A stretch of 64,000 nt of DNA, from contig JANATG010000017.1 in NCBI GenBank assembly GCA_029449235.1, forward strand, positions 1,318,001-1,382,000, read 5' to 3'. The notes beneath the pieces were generated by a model. That model had not been told where the DNA came from, ran no database searches, and saw only the letters and a program-made list of their open reading frames with translations. A program made the position numbers and the translations under genes. How positions within the stretch are numbered: the first letter of the stretch is position 1; each line of letters starts with the position of its first letter. The DNA comes from Linnemannia schmuckeri. Taxonomy: Eukaryota; Mortierellomycota; Mortierellomycetes; Mortierellales; Mortierellaceae. Of the stretch, positions 10,443 to 21,300 are shown in pieces.

Positions 10443-12551
10443 ATGTCAACCACAGATCCGCTTCCACCATCATCTCCCACCTCCCTCCCAGCAATGCAAT
10501 CACCCACTGTCCGATTCTTCTCCATACCGGAACTAATCGACCACCTCGGGCCATTCCTCACTCCTCCCATCACCATCCTTCGCTGCGCCGCAGCGAACCG
10601 TCTAGCCTACCAGGTCCTCACGCCCTTTTTCTGGGCCCGCCTCGACCTTTCAAACGCTGCTCAGGCAGGAAGATTGTCGCAGTCCTTGGATGCTCATAGG
10701 GCGCTTTACAGGAACATCTTATATATCGAGGAGTTGAGGGTGCAGACTGGGTTCTTGATCCATGTTGTGAATTGTATGGCCCACCAGAGTGGAAATGACA
10801 GTCTTTTGATTGAGTCAAACACACCTTCAGCAACAATAACAATGACAACAACGACAATGACAATACCGACAACGACAGCAACACTTTTTCATATGCATCA
10901 AGCAGACACAGGAGAATGGGCAACAAAAGCCCCAACCTGGCTTCTTCGCGAACGCCTAGGAAACTCTCTACAATGCTCCCTCCCCCCAATAACCCATCTC
11001 ACCAAACTGGACTATCAAGCCGAAAAATTTGTGTACCAGTGCTCCCTCGAAGAAACCTACCCCACCACCTCAGACCTCTTCCAGTTAACCTGGCTCCTTA
11101 TCCTGAACCGGTCCTCCCTGACACACGTCCGTCTCCACGACTGCAACGTCCAGGCCCCAGTGGACATCATCCTCCTCGCGCATGCAGTCTCTGACCTACC
11201 TTCTCTCAAGAACCTCGACTTGAAGTTTAGGGTGTGCCTAGTTCGATGGAAACATGTCGTGCGGACTCTATTCTACAATCTTCCTGTTACTATTGAGGCG
11301 TTTTCTTTGGACTCAGGTCTGAAGGCGATGACTGGCCCTCGTGTTAGTTCGCGAGCCATCCACCCGGGGACCGGGCATCCTCTTGTGAGGCGAGACGGAC
11401 CCTTGCCACGACTCAAGAGGCTACGGATTCTGTTTGCACAGTGGGAGGGCACGCGACTCTTGACTGACTTTGTTAAGGACTGTCCGGCTCTGGAAACCTT
11501 CTCCCCATCACACTTTTGTAAATCTGGGAACCTTCCTCTCCTAAATGCGCTTGCACTGACGCTTGTCAAACACTGCCCGCGTCTTCGGGAATTGGACTCT
11601 TGTGGACAGGGAAGTATTGATATCCTTTACGAGTTGCCTCACCATACACTGCACAGTATTCGAGATGGGAATCGCTGTATGTCGTGGAATGTTGAGACCA
11701 TCATGCAAAGGATCTCAACCACACAGTTCTTGAGTCTTCGAGAGATCCAGATTGAGAAGTGCAGTCATTTCAAAAGGAGTGGCGTGCAGGCGGTTCTCTG
11801 GTCGTGTGTTGCGTTGGAAGTCTTTGTGATGAAGGGAGAGGGTTCTGCGACGGCGACGCGATTGAAGCATTTGGTGGAACGGGGGTGGGTTTGTACGAGG
11901 TTGAAGAGATTGGAGTTGACTGTAGATTTGCGGAGAGTCAAGACGCCTGCGTTTGTGTTGGAGCAGACTGGTCGAGAGATATTGAATATCGATAAAGAGA
12001 TGTGGGTGATGCTGAGGAGGTTTTATCGACAGCTTGGAGCGCTAATGGATATTGAGGTGTTGAATCTGGGGATCGGGTCCAAGGAGATAGAGTGGTTGGA
12101 TGACCATGGACGTGTACGAGGGGATGATGAGAGAATAGAGATTGCTAAAGGATATTGGGAAGGTATCGACTATGGTAGCGATGATGATGACAACTGGAGC
12201 GTGGGCGACGACTCCGGGAGGTGGACATGTGCAGATCCCAAGAAATTGTCCGCGACCAATGCCGATGCCTCGTTCCCCGGTCTACTCTCTTTGGGAGACA
12301 CGCTGACCAGCAGACCAGGGTACTTGAGTTACTTGTCTGGGCTGAGTAAGTTGAGAGAGTTGAGGGGGCATGTACAAGCGACGACTACAGAGACCTCCGT
12401 GACGTTTGGGCAGAGAGAGGTGGAATGGATGGTGAAACATTGGCCTTGGTTGAAAGTTGTTGAGCTCTTGCCGGAGGGAATGAGTATGTCCTCTGCGCCG
12501 CCGCATATTCTTTGGTTACAGGAACATCGTCCCACTCTTCGTATTACCTAG
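10443..12551 (+). CDS. F-box-like protein with leucine-rich C-terminal region (family B, copy 1)
   Basis: Intronless frame of 702 residues. The N-terminus holds an F-box-like helix set, RFFSIPELIDHLGPFLTPPI (about residues 24-43), followed by CAAANRLAYQVLTPFFWARL. Known F-box proteins bind Skp1 there and present substrates to SCF ubiquitin ligases. A Thr-rich tract follows at about 126-145. The rest is leucine-rich with LRR-like strands (LPSLKNLDLKF, LKRLRILFAQWEG, CPRLRELDS, TRLKRLELTVDL, LMDIEVLNLGIGS), an acidic loop (GSDDDDNWSVGDDSG) and the family ending PPHILWLQEHRP. A second Met at 10494 (MQSPTVRFFSIPEL) is an alternative start and resembles the relic at 19903. Substrate unknown. Confidence 0.85.
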   Translation: MSTTDPLPPSSPTSLPAMQSPTVRFFSIPELIDHLGPFLTPPITILRCAAANRLAYQVLTPFFWARLDLSNAAQAGRLSQSLDAHRALYRNILYIEELRVQTGFLIHVVNCMAHQSGNDSLLIESNTPSATITMTTTTMTIPTTTATLFHMHQADTGEWATKAPTWLLRERLGNSLQCSLPPITHLTKLDYQAEKFVYQCSLEETYPTTSDLFQLTWLLILNRSSLTHVRLHDCNVQAPVDIILLAHAVSDLPSLKNLDLKFRVCLVRWKHVVRTLFYNLPVTIEAFSLDSGLKAMTGPRVSSRAIHPGTGHPLVRRDGPLPRLKRLRILFAQWEGTRLLTDFVKDCPALETFSPSHFCKSGNLPLLNALALTLVKHCPRLRELDSCGQGSIDILYELPHHTLHSIRDGNRCMSWNVETIMQRISTTQFLSLREIQIEKCSHFKRSGVQAVLWSCVALEVFVMKGEGSATATRLKHLVERGWVCTRLKRLELTVDLRRVKTPAFVLEQTGREILNIDKEMWVMLRRFYRQLGALMDIEVLNLGIGSKEIEWLDDHGRVRGDDERIEIAKGYWEGIDYGSDDDDNWSVGDDSGRWTCADPKKLSATNADASFPGLLSLGDTLTSRPGYLSYLSGLSKLRELRGHVQATTTETSVTFGQREVEWMVKHWPWLKVVELLPEGMSMSSAPPHILWLQEHRPTLRIT

Positions 12552-12774
12552 GGAACGCTCGCGCAACGAATAATAAAAACTGGGATGAACAGCGTGATCG
12601 ATGCTGTTGTCCGAAGGAATATATAGAGGATATCGAATCTAATATACTCTAACCCAAGGACTATTGCACGCTTTTCATTTTATTTTATTTTTCACTCCGT
12701 AAACAAAAGCCATCGCCCTGCAGTTAAAAAGAAGAAAGAAAGTACCCAACTCAAAAAACCAAGGCTTTCCTAAC

Positions 12775-14704
12775 CTTTGTAAAGATCAGCACCCGGTTCA
12801 TCATGACAAATCCAAAGCCCATGCCGCTTCCTCTGCAAAGTCCGATGCAGCTCTGGGATAGGAGAAGACCGCAACAAATCACCAGACGTCTTGCGCACAA
12901 AAGCCGCCACCTTGGGCACCGGCAAGTTATTCACAAGCTAATCCAGTTCTACATGGCTCAAACCTGCTTTTGCTTCCTTGTTTGTCCATGCGAAAGATCC
13001 TCGAAGTACTTGAAGGTTGGTTAATACAGAAAGCTTAGAGAGGTGTCCAATCCGTCCGGTGTTGGGGCCTTGAAGAGCCAAAGCCCAGACAGACAAGTCT
13101 CGGAGGGCGGAAGAAATTGTATACGCTCTTGCCAGTTCGTTGTCTCTATCAAATCCTGTCCCACCGCCTTCAGAACCAGAATCTCCAGATTCTTTAGACT
13201 CCCGAGCTTGCAATAAAACACTTCGAGGTCTTCCCAATTGCGGTGATCAAATCTTGTCCAGCTTCTCTTGGTTGGATCAGCCAAGTACGCCGGATCCCGT
13301 CCATCCAGCGCAGTCCAAACCGTTATCTCAAGTACCCGCAAATTGTTACAGACCCATTCACCCTGAACGGCATGCATAAATGCCAACAAAACACTGTCGC
13401 GTGCTTCACGACTGTGAACCCTAAAGATTTCTAAGGCTTTGCAAATCATTAACACAGCTTGGGTTTCTACACTCTCGAAACGAGTACACTGAATCAATTC
13501 AATCTTCCATAGAGTCGTCGAGTGTCGAATCCAAGCGGTTGTATCATTTGGTGGTAACCTTGATTCTAGTAGTACCGGCAACGAAGGCTCTTTAGACACT
13601 GAGCTGGGTGGGTCTCCAGAATGCGCAACAAATTCCCCTCATGACATTCGAGAGGGAAAGAGAGATCCGAGATCTGCGGGCACAGTTCATCAATCGACTC
13701 GACAATGGGTTCAACAACATCTCCGAAATTACCAACGTAAGGTAAAAGAAGGGCCTCGATCGCGGAGACACACGTCAAAGTCGATCGAAGGACGATTGCC
13801 AGGTCTTAACGAAGCATCGTTGGGAGACTGAGATGCCTGAGACAAAGAAGTGGAGACTTGCGCAAGACCAGGGGTCCTTGCTCAAAATTCCAATCATTCT
13901 TGACTGAATCCAAAATCATCTTGCGTCCTGTAGTCCTGGAGATCTTGCGTGCAATGATGAGTGAGGTCAGGGAACTGGGACAGCTGTAGAAGATTGTCTC
14001 GAATGTTCGGCGGGTGAATGAGTGGTTTGTGATCGCAGAAAGGCGCAAGAAGATGAGACGGTGAAGCTGTGAGATTGTCCGAGCGAGATCGCGTATGACT
14101 TGCAGGGTTGTGAGGATTATGTGTTTCAGGTTTAAATGGGTCAGGGTAGTGCTGTTGAGACGGATCATCCGAAAGTCTTGATAGATATACTCGTCATAGT
14201 TACAGGGTGGCAGTCTTGAAGGGAACTTGTCGGTTGGGTGGAAAGTCATGCAGGTTTTGAGGTGGGTCAATCGCTGTGGAGGCGGCAAGGGGTACCAAAG
14301 CAGAGGTAGGCGAAGTATGATGCATGTTGCCCTAGGACTTGCGTAAGGGCATCTGTCGATATCGATTGGTGCTCTGTTGGTGATGGCGGTGTGGTGTTAT
14401 GGATAAGGTAGATCCAGACTGCATGGAGGTAGTACCTAGAGAAAGTAGGTCTCCAGGCAATAGCAGACAAAATCGATATTGTTTCCGAATGCTTGTAGTC
14501 CCTGGGCTAGCCAAGAAAGCGCGTCAAGAAGGCATCGTCGTGGTGGAGGGGGCTCAGGTCTTTCCAGACGAGAGGGGTGCAGACTGTGGGGGATGCGGTT
14601 AGCGATAGAGAGGCGGATGAGGCCTTGTTTTGGGAAGAATGGCGAGGAAGGCGATTAGCTTGGGAAGGTTGAAGAATATCAATGTGTCGGTTGCTGGTGA
14701 TGTC
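12775..14704 (-). pseudogene. F-box-like family A pseudogene (P3)
   Basis: Second decayed relative of 17461-19473. Recognisable blocks in order: MTSPATDTLIFFNLPKLIAF (start at 14704), SRYYLHAVWIYLIHNT, LTHLKTCMTF, TTLTHLNLKHIILT, RRTFETIFYSCPSSLTSLII, PLLCLRHLSLPTMLR, WIRHSTTLWKIELIQCTRFE, VCNNLRVLEITVWTALDG, FYCKLGSLKNLEILVLKA, LRGSFAWTNKEAKAG, and after a stop VNNLPVPKVAAFVRK. Several frameshifts and stops break it. It shares an intergenic region of about 200 bp with the divergent intact gene at 14919. Confidence 0.8.
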
Positions 14705-14918
14705 ATTTTTTTGATGTCAACGGACGAGTTCGAAGGAAAGAGGAAAGAGTAAGGAGCAAGGGGCGAGAGCAGAGAAGAGAAGAAACATTTCGTTAATGTG
14801 ACTGTTCATTTTCACTCTAAAGAGCAAGAAGGACAAGGCAAGGAAAGAGAGTTGGCGCCTATTCTCTTCTTACCCACGCACACACCACATACACACAGAC
14901 AGACATAATCAACAACCA

Positions 14919-17048
14919 ATGGAATCAACTTCAACACGATACAAACTGAGAAAGAAGAAAGTCAACCAACCGACATCAACCTCACCTTCCTTCACAATCC
15001 ATTCAGCATCCAGCAAAGTCTTTGCAATCCCCGAGCTGGCTGTGGCCATCAGCATGTTCCTCAACACTTCCAGCCTTTTACATCTCTCCATGACTAACCG
15101 CTTTCTCCACCAGACCTTGACGCCCTTGCTCTGGTCCTCCCTCGACCTACTCGACCAAGACAGCGCAGAATTATTACTACTCTCGATAGACGCCCATAGA
15201 GCCCTGAGCAGGAACTTTTGTCATGTTCGACACCTTAAAGTCCAGACCAGCACTCTAGTTCACTTTGTCGACAGCATGGCTCGTCAGTACAAGGAGGACG
15301 ACACAACTGCCGGAACAACCCCTAACATTGAGGAGAAAGTGATGTCAGCAACACTCTCCGCCCGAGGCGTTCCCAGCTTGCTTCCAAAGTCACCCCTGAC
15401 AAACCCTCTGACAGTGACTCTTCCCCTGACAAATCGTCTCAACAGTCTCGCTTACAGGGCCGAGCAGAAACCGGATGGGGAATATTATTTCTTGGACGTC
15501 TATCCTAACATCCCTGCATTGCCGCAGTTGACCTGGCTTATCAACCTTAATTCATCTATCACCCGCCTCGATCTGAACGGGTGCCATATTAGATCCTTTG
15601 ATGAGGCCTCCCTGCTGAGCCAAGCAATCTCCACCCTCACCTCTCTCAAGGAGCTCGTGCTGAAATTCCAGAGGAAATTCCAGAGGAACACTGACCGCTG
15701 GGAAGATGTTGTCGAAACGCTATTCTTCAGCCTGCCAACCACCCTCGAGATCCTGGACCTTGACGCTGACGACATCACGCCGGAATGGGATCGAAGCAGG
15801 AGACGTCTTCAAGCTTGGAAAAGACCTTTGGCTGGTCAAGACCGGGGACCATCGTTTGTATATCGAAAGGCGCCTCTGGATCGACTCAAAAGGCTGAGAA
15901 TCATGTTCCACCGTTTGGAAGACCCACGGCTACTCTGTTCGTTTCTAGAGTATTGTCCAGCTCTGGAAGTATTTGATCCGCCCTCTCAAATGTACAAGAA
16001 GTCTCGTGAGACTTTGCCGGCTCTTGCACAGGCCGTTGTCAAACACTGCCCCCGCCTTCGAAGGTTGGATTCATATGGCCGAGTAGCGACTACCATCATT
16101 GAAGCACTCCCCCTAAACTCGCTACAAGCTATTACCAACGGAGGCCACTCCGTAGATGAGACGGCTGATGAAGCCTTCCTGGCAATCTCCAGGAGTCATT
16201 ACGTCAGCCTTACCGAAGTGTGGGTCGACGACTGCGAGCACATCCAAGGGAGCTCTGTCCAGGCGATTCTTTGGACCTGTGTCAATCTTGAGCATTTTAC
16301 CATCAGAGGAGGCTGCTATGCCGGGACGGCGCTGAAGCATTTGGTAGAGAGGGAGTGGGTGTGTACAAGACTCAAGACGCTAGAGATCACCGTCGACCTG
16401 CGCCAAGTGAGTGTCCTTGCATGCGCGATGAGCTCGATACCTGCTGTCTACGAACCCACATGGACTATGCTCAAGAAGTTCTACCGGCAACTCGGAGCCC
16501 TGACAGAGATCGAGGTGTTAAATCTTGGTATCAGGTCGAAGGAGATGCAGTGGTTAGATGAGGATGGGCATGAACGAGTTGCGATTGGGGATATGCCCGA
16601 GACACGGGAGTACCCCATCCTCAGAAATAATGATGACAGTGGCTCCTGGAGTGCGGACGACGACGACGAGTACGAATATGCCGCTAAAGGTTACAGTTTC
16701 ATGCTGGCCGACAATGCCGATGCCTCCTTCCCAGGCCTTTTGTCTTTGGGCGATGAATCTATAGGAAGACCGGGGTACTTGAGCTGGTTGAGTGGTTGGA
16801 AGAAATTGAGGGAGCTGCGGGGTCATGTACAAGCGACGACGACCGAGACGTCCAAGACCCTTGGCCGGAAGGAACTGGAATGGATGTTGACCCATTGGCC
16901 TGCGTTGAAGGTAATCGAGCTCTTGCCTTCTCTGAGGGATCGCCAAGGCAATCCACGACACCTCCTTCCTGTGGACTTGTCCCCTCCTCATATCGTTTGG
17001 TTCCAACAACAGCGCCCAGACATCCATATCCGACAGGATCGCTGCTAG
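14919..17048 (+). CDS. F-box-like protein with leucine-rich C-terminal region (family B, copy 2)
   Basis: Intronless frame of 709 residues, paralogous to 10443-12551 along its length. F-box-like start KVFAIPELAVAISMFLNTSS (about residues 29-48), then MTNRFLHQTLTPLLWSSL. Leucine-rich repeats-like strands include LTSLKELVLKFQ, LDRLKRLRIMFHRLED, CPRLRRLDSYG, TRLKTLEITVDLRQV and LTEIEVLNLGIRS. An acidic loop (SADDDDEYEY) sits where copy 1 also has one. The tail NADASFPGLLSLGDE, then LSWLSGWKKLRELRGHVQAT, is nearly identical in copy 1, which indicates recent duplication or gene conversion. Probable Skp1-dependent substrate adaptor by family, target unknown. Confidence 0.85.
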   Translation: MESTSTRYKLRKKKVNQPTSTSPSFTIHSASSKVFAIPELAVAISMFLNTSSLLHLSMTNRFLHQTLTPLLWSSLDLLDQDSAELLLLSIDAHRALSRNFCHVRHLKVQTSTLVHFVDSMARQYKEDDTTAGTTPNIEEKVMSATLSARGVPSLLPKSPLTNPLTVTLPLTNRLNSLAYRAEQKPDGEYYFLDVYPNIPALPQLTWLINLNSSITRLDLNGCHIRSFDEASLLSQAISTLTSLKELVLKFQRKFQRNTDRWEDVVETLFFSLPTTLEILDLDADDITPEWDRSRRRLQAWKRPLAGQDRGPSFVYRKAPLDRLKRLRIMFHRLEDPRLLCSFLEYCPALEVFDPPSQMYKKSRETLPALAQAVVKHCPRLRRLDSYGRVATTIIEALPLNSLQAITNGGHSVDETADEAFLAISRSHYVSLTEVWVDDCEHIQGSSVQAILWTCVNLEHFTIRGGCYAGTALKHLVEREWVCTRLKTLEITVDLRQVSVLACAMSSIPAVYEPTWTMLKKFYRQLGALTEIEVLNLGIRSKEMQWLDEDGHERVAIGDMPETREYPILRNNDDSGSWSADDDDEYEYAAKGYSFMLADNADASFPGLLSLGDESIGRPGYLSWLSGWKKLRELRGHVQATTTETSKTLGRKELEWMLTHWPALKVIELLPSLRDRQGNPRHLLPVDLSPPHIVWFQQQRPDIHIRQDRC

Positions 17049-17460
17049 GATTCTCTTCGGACCTTATGCTCTATCTTTGGCGGTCGTAGTTTATGTGGAA
17101 TTTGCTCATGTATCTCCCAGACTTTTTAAAAAAAAGACAAAAGAACAAAAACGACAAGTCAACCCACCACCCCCAAAATGAAACAAAAGTGTCACGTATT
17201 GACCGTGAATAGTCTAATGAGTGTGAATGAGTAAGTATGAGTAAGAACGAAGAGGAGTAACGAGTGAAGAAGTTGATTTTTATTATCTCCTTGCCCCTAA
17301 GCAGCACTTCTAGAACCTGAACAAGGACAAGCAGACGGCTTTTCTACTTTTGTTGTCAAGTATAAAATATAACAAAAAAGGAAACGACTTTTCTAGTGAA
17401 ATTCACACCCATCCATAAAACACGTCTATTAATTTGTTCCGCCACTTTTTTTCTACACCC

Positions 17461-19473
17461 CTACCCGTCCCAACCCTCTTGGGTCACAATCAACTCTGAA
17501 GACGTCTCTTGGAACCGAATCTGAAGTTCAGGTCTCTTGCTCTCCAAAAGCTGGCACAACTCTTCAATGCGACGACAACTCGATCCTGATCCTGCAAAGG
17601 AAGAAACCCTGGCGTCCTCGTCCTCCCGTGGAACAAAAGTCGCGATCCTGAGCGCTGGCAAGTTGTTCGCAAACCAGTCGATTTCTCGTTCACCTATCCT
17701 AGCCTTCGTCTCCTTGTTTGTCCACACGAATGACCCTCGGAGCTCTCGTAGTTTGTTCAACCCCGACAATTTCGATAGGTATCCGATTTGACCATTGGTG
17801 CTGGAAGAATCCTCAAGAGCTAGGAGGCCAGGGAGACACATCTCGTATGGTGAGAGGAAGACATTCGGTTCTATGATGTTGGGCTGTTGAATGGCCTTCA
17901 AGTTCAAGACCTCGAGTTGCGTCAAGGATCCAATTTGGGTATAGAATCGCCCAAGCTCCTCCCAGTGCCGAAGCTCATCCTCTGTCCAGCTTTTCTTACT
18001 CGGGTCATCTATCAAATGCTTGAAGGCGCATACGTCGGGGGTGATCCAAACAGGAATGGTCAACTCCCGCAAGAGTGTGCAGACCCAATCTTGTTCCACG
18101 GCATGGGCAAGCGAGATTGAGGCGGTGTTGACCTGGGACTGTCGCCCATGCACTCTAAATACCTCCAGGGTCCTACAAGCCGTCAACACCGCCTGGATGG
18201 CGGTACTGCCGACACGTGTACAGTGCGTCAACTCGACCCGACGGAGGGAAGTAGAGTGCCGCGAGATTGCTGCGATCATACGCTCAGAATCTGGATCGTG
18301 GTAGTGCCGACAAAAGAGAGTCTTCAGACTTTGGGCAGGGAGGAGTTCCATGATCCGTGGCAGATACTCGCCAAGACACCCGGAACGGAAGGTTAGAGAT
18401 GAGATATAGGAGCATTGTTGGGCAAGTGACTCGATGACGGGTTGGAGACCCTTGGCGGTGTTGTCGAAGAAAGGGAGTTGAAGGTGCTCAAGGGATGGAC
18501 AATGTTGAATGAGAGATTGTAACACGGATGCTAGTTCTGAACGAGGCATTGTAGGGACGCGGAGACTCTTGAGGTGAAGGAGCGGCGTAGTACGAAGCAC
18601 CAAAGGTCCTTGGTCATAGTCCCAGTCTTGGCCCATGATAGGATCAAGATTACCCTCAGTCGTCCGCGTAATGTGGAGGGTGTTTGCAATATGACACTTG
18701 ACCAAGGAAGGCGGGCAAGAAAAGAAGAATGTCTCGAATTCTCGTCGCGTAAAGACCTTGCCCGAACACGTCGTAATTTTCAGGCTCTCAAGCCGATGCA
18801 ACCGCGAGAGAGTCCGTGCGATGTCACGAATGACGCCATTGTTGGTCAGGATCAGCTCTGTCAGCTCCAGATGGCTCAATGTAGCGCTGTTGAGACGTAC
18901 TAGCCAAAGCACCTGGTGTAAATGCTCGTTGTGGTTGTATCCTGTGTATGGGGTGAGCATGTTATCCTTTGCATAGGAGCAGATGTGGGCCTCGAGGCGA
19001 GTCAGTCGCAGGAGCGGAGGTAGTGGTGGGAAGGGTGCCACGGGTGGCGCTGATGATGTTGCCGTTAGTGGGACAAGAGAGAACGGCGGTGGGTACTGCA
19101 TATTGCCCCAATTCTGGTGTGTTAGCGCATCGATTGATATGTTCTCTCTGTAGGCTTTGGAGGAGTCGGTTGTGTTGAGGTAGGCCCAGAGGGCGTTAAA
19201 GTAGTACCAGGAGAAACCTGGGCTCCAAGTGATGCTATGGATAGAATCAATGTTGGTGATGAATGCCTGTTGGGCTTCAGGTGAAAGGAGGAAGTGGATT
19301 AAGAGGAGTGGGTTCTTGAAGTCGAGGGAGTGCCAGAAGAGTGGGGTGCAGATTGTGTTGAGGGTACGGTTTGTTGTTGCGAGGTGAATGAGGGAGTGTT
19401 TTGGGAGGAATGAGGAAAGAGTTGAGATTAGTTCTGGTAGGGAGAAGAATGCGTCACTGGCTGAAGTGGTCAT
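17461..19473 (-). CDS. F-box-like protein with leucine-rich C-terminal region (family A, intact copy)
   Basis: Intronless frame of 670 residues. F-box-like segment DAFFSLPELISTLSSFLPKH (about 7-26), followed by ATTNRTLNTICTPLFWHSLDF. A Pro-rich linker (about 140-157) precedes leucine-rich strands such as LLRLTRLEAHICS, LSHLELTELILTNNG, LHRLESLKITTCSG, LLHLKSLRVPTMPR, CPSLEHLQLPFFD, VCTLLRELTIPVWI and LTQLEVLNLKAI. The C-terminal part LSKLSGLNKLRELRGSFVWT resembles the family B tail, so A and B share ancestry. It is the only intact member of this minus-strand family here; 5875-7737 and 12775-14704 are dead copies. Probable SCF-type adaptor, target unknown. Confidence 0.85.
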   Translation of the reverse strand: MTTSASDAFFSLPELISTLSSFLPKHSLIHLATTNRTLNTICTPLFWHSLDFKNPLLLIHFLLSPEAQQAFITNIDSIHSITWSPGFSWYYFNALWAYLNTTDSSKAYRENISIDALTHQNWGNMQYPPPFSLVPLTATSSAPPVAPFPPLPPLLRLTRLEAHICSYAKDNMLTPYTGYNHNEHLHQVLWLVRLNSATLSHLELTELILTNNGVIRDIARTLSRLHRLESLKITTCSGKVFTRREFETFFFSCPPSLVKCHIANTLHITRTTEGNLDPIMGQDWDYDQGPLVLRTTPLLHLKSLRVPTMPRSELASVLQSLIQHCPSLEHLQLPFFDNTAKGLQPVIESLAQQCSYISSLTFRSGCLGEYLPRIMELLPAQSLKTLFCRHYHDPDSERMIAAISRHSTSLRRVELTHCTRVGSTAIQAVLTACRTLEVFRVHGRQSQVNTASISLAHAVEQDWVCTLLRELTIPVWITPDVCAFKHLIDDPSKKSWTEDELRHWEELGRFYTQIGSLTQLEVLNLKAIQQPNIIEPNVFLSPYEMCLPGLLALEDSSSTNGQIGYLSKLSGLNKLRELRGSFVWTNKETKARIGEREIDWFANNLPALRIATFVPREDEDARVSSFAGSGSSCRRIEELCQLLESKRPELQIRFQETSSELIVTQEGWDG

Positions 19474-19902
19474 GGTCGTGGAGGAGTTGTTGGAATGGAT
19501 GTAAATGTGAATGTGAATGCGAGGAGGAGGGTAAGAGGGCGGAAGAGAAGGAGGAAAGAATGGCCAAGGCCAAATTGCTCTCTATTTAATTCTTCGCAGG
19601 GTGCGCCCGTGACATTGACATTGTGGTGAGGGGCGAAATATATCTGCGGGACGAGGTGAACTGATTGAGACACTGTCGATGGAGCCAATGGCTCCTGAGT
19701 ATCTCCTTCCTTCTTTATCAACGTGCTTCTTCGCCAGTGCGTTCTTTGGCGGCTGTTTGTGCGGGGAATAAAAAAAAGCACATCTGGACTCGTAAGCAAG
19801 GGCGAGTGACTGCTATTTTCTCGTCTTTCCCATAGAGCGATGGCATAGGACTCGGCACAAGACTCACTTGTTTTTTCATCTTCCTTTCCGACAGCTCATC
19901 AA

Positions 19903-20060
19903 CAATGCAATCAAACACTCGACTCACCAACGCTAACGCGACCATCACCCAAAATCGCCTCCCCAGTCTGTAAGGTGCTAGCATCAACAACTGTCTTCTC
20001 GATTCTCGAACTAGTGAACACATCGATCAATCCCTTGCAAACCACCATGTTTTGCCACCG
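19903..20060 (+). pseudogene. 5' relic of a family B F-box-like gene (P4)
   Basis: An ATG opens MQSNTRLTNANATITQ and stops after about 22 codons. Shortly after, another frame reads VFSILELVNTSINPL, which matches the VF(A/S)IPEL F-box start of family B. Nothing downstream matches the body of the family. The sequence passes into pyrimidine-rich filler at about 20060. Confidence 0.5.
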
Positions 20061-21300
20061 CCCTTGCACTCTTCCAAGACTTTTCCCCTATGTTTCTTAC
20101 CAACCCCTTTCTTCATCCCGTTTGCCACCCTTCACACACCTTTATCACCTTTATCACCTTTGCTACCACTCTCACACTTTTTCGTCATCTTTGCCATCAC
20201 TTGGTTCCTTTCTCTGTTACTTCTCACGTCTTGCCTCTTTGCCACTGTTCCCACGCTTTTTTGTTGAATGTTTGCCCACCAGTTTGTCACCCAACATGTT
20301 GTTTTTCACTGTCTTTTTGATCACTACTCCTATGCCTTTTCTTCTTTCTTCGCCTTTCATCTTGCCCTTATAACCCCTCGCCCTCTTTCTTCTTTTCACT
20401 CTTCGCCTTCTTTATATCTCTCGCTTTCTTTCCACTTAGTACCCTCTTCCTCTCGCATTTTTTTTCTGCAGCATCGGCCGATCTTGATATTTTTGGGTAG
20501 ATTTGAGTAAGAGCATGTATGCTGGGACTCGAAAGGTAGTGAACTGTGCCTGAATAGGATGAAGCCAGAGAAAACTTTGATGGAGGCTCATAGCGATTCC
20601 CACGTGCAAATTGATCGTCAAATTTGGGTATAAGGGCGAAGGGCAAAGCAGGCCATCTAGTAGCTGTTTCCTGCCGAAGTTTCCTCACCACAGTAGAAAC
20701 TCGCTCAGCTTTATAAAATAAAGCCAATGAATAGGGGCCTTGAGGCTGAAACAGTTTTAAGCTATTTTCAAACTTTAAATATTGTTGCAAAATCAGGGGT
20801 TCGAAGAACGGTGAGATAGAGCGATCGTTGCGCTCTCAGTTGCTTTCTCCTTTAATAAACACTAGTTTCGCTAGCGCACAAACACAGAAAATGAAGGTCA
20901 GCTAACGTTGGCAAATGTGTTTCTGAAAAAGGGCAAAGAACAAGAGCCACCGTGCTTCCCTTTATCTACTTATACAGTGTCTACATTGGGTCTAAGTACG
21001 GTGAGGTGGGGTTGGGCATGGATTTTGTAACAAGGATGATACAAATTGAAATAAACACAAGATATGCTCCTCAACACCAGTTCCATCTAATATCATTATC
21101 TCCCATTCCAAGGTAAGATGAAACTAATGCATGTCACATGCGTTATTGCGAAGGTCACATGGGGGTGAATCAAGGTTTATTGTTGAGAACTTTCTTTCTG
21201 TCTTTCTGCGCATCATTCGAGCATTCCGCCTTGACACTTTTCGAGCTCTTGACATTCTAATCTTGTAGGAAGTGTTTTCAAGCCATTATTTGTTAATGAA
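20060..21300. other. Pyrimidine-rich tract and intergenic DNA
   Basis: Positions about 20060-20470 are strongly C/T-rich on the plus strand (TTCTTT, CACCTTT, GCCACT words), in effect the reverse orientation of the purine-rich tracts elsewhere in the window. From 20470 to 21300 I see no gene. Confidence 0.4.

Noticed and set aside
20000..20520. Several overlapping plus-strand frames
   Set aside because: Phe/Pro/Ser/Leu composition dictated by the pyrimidine-rich tract.
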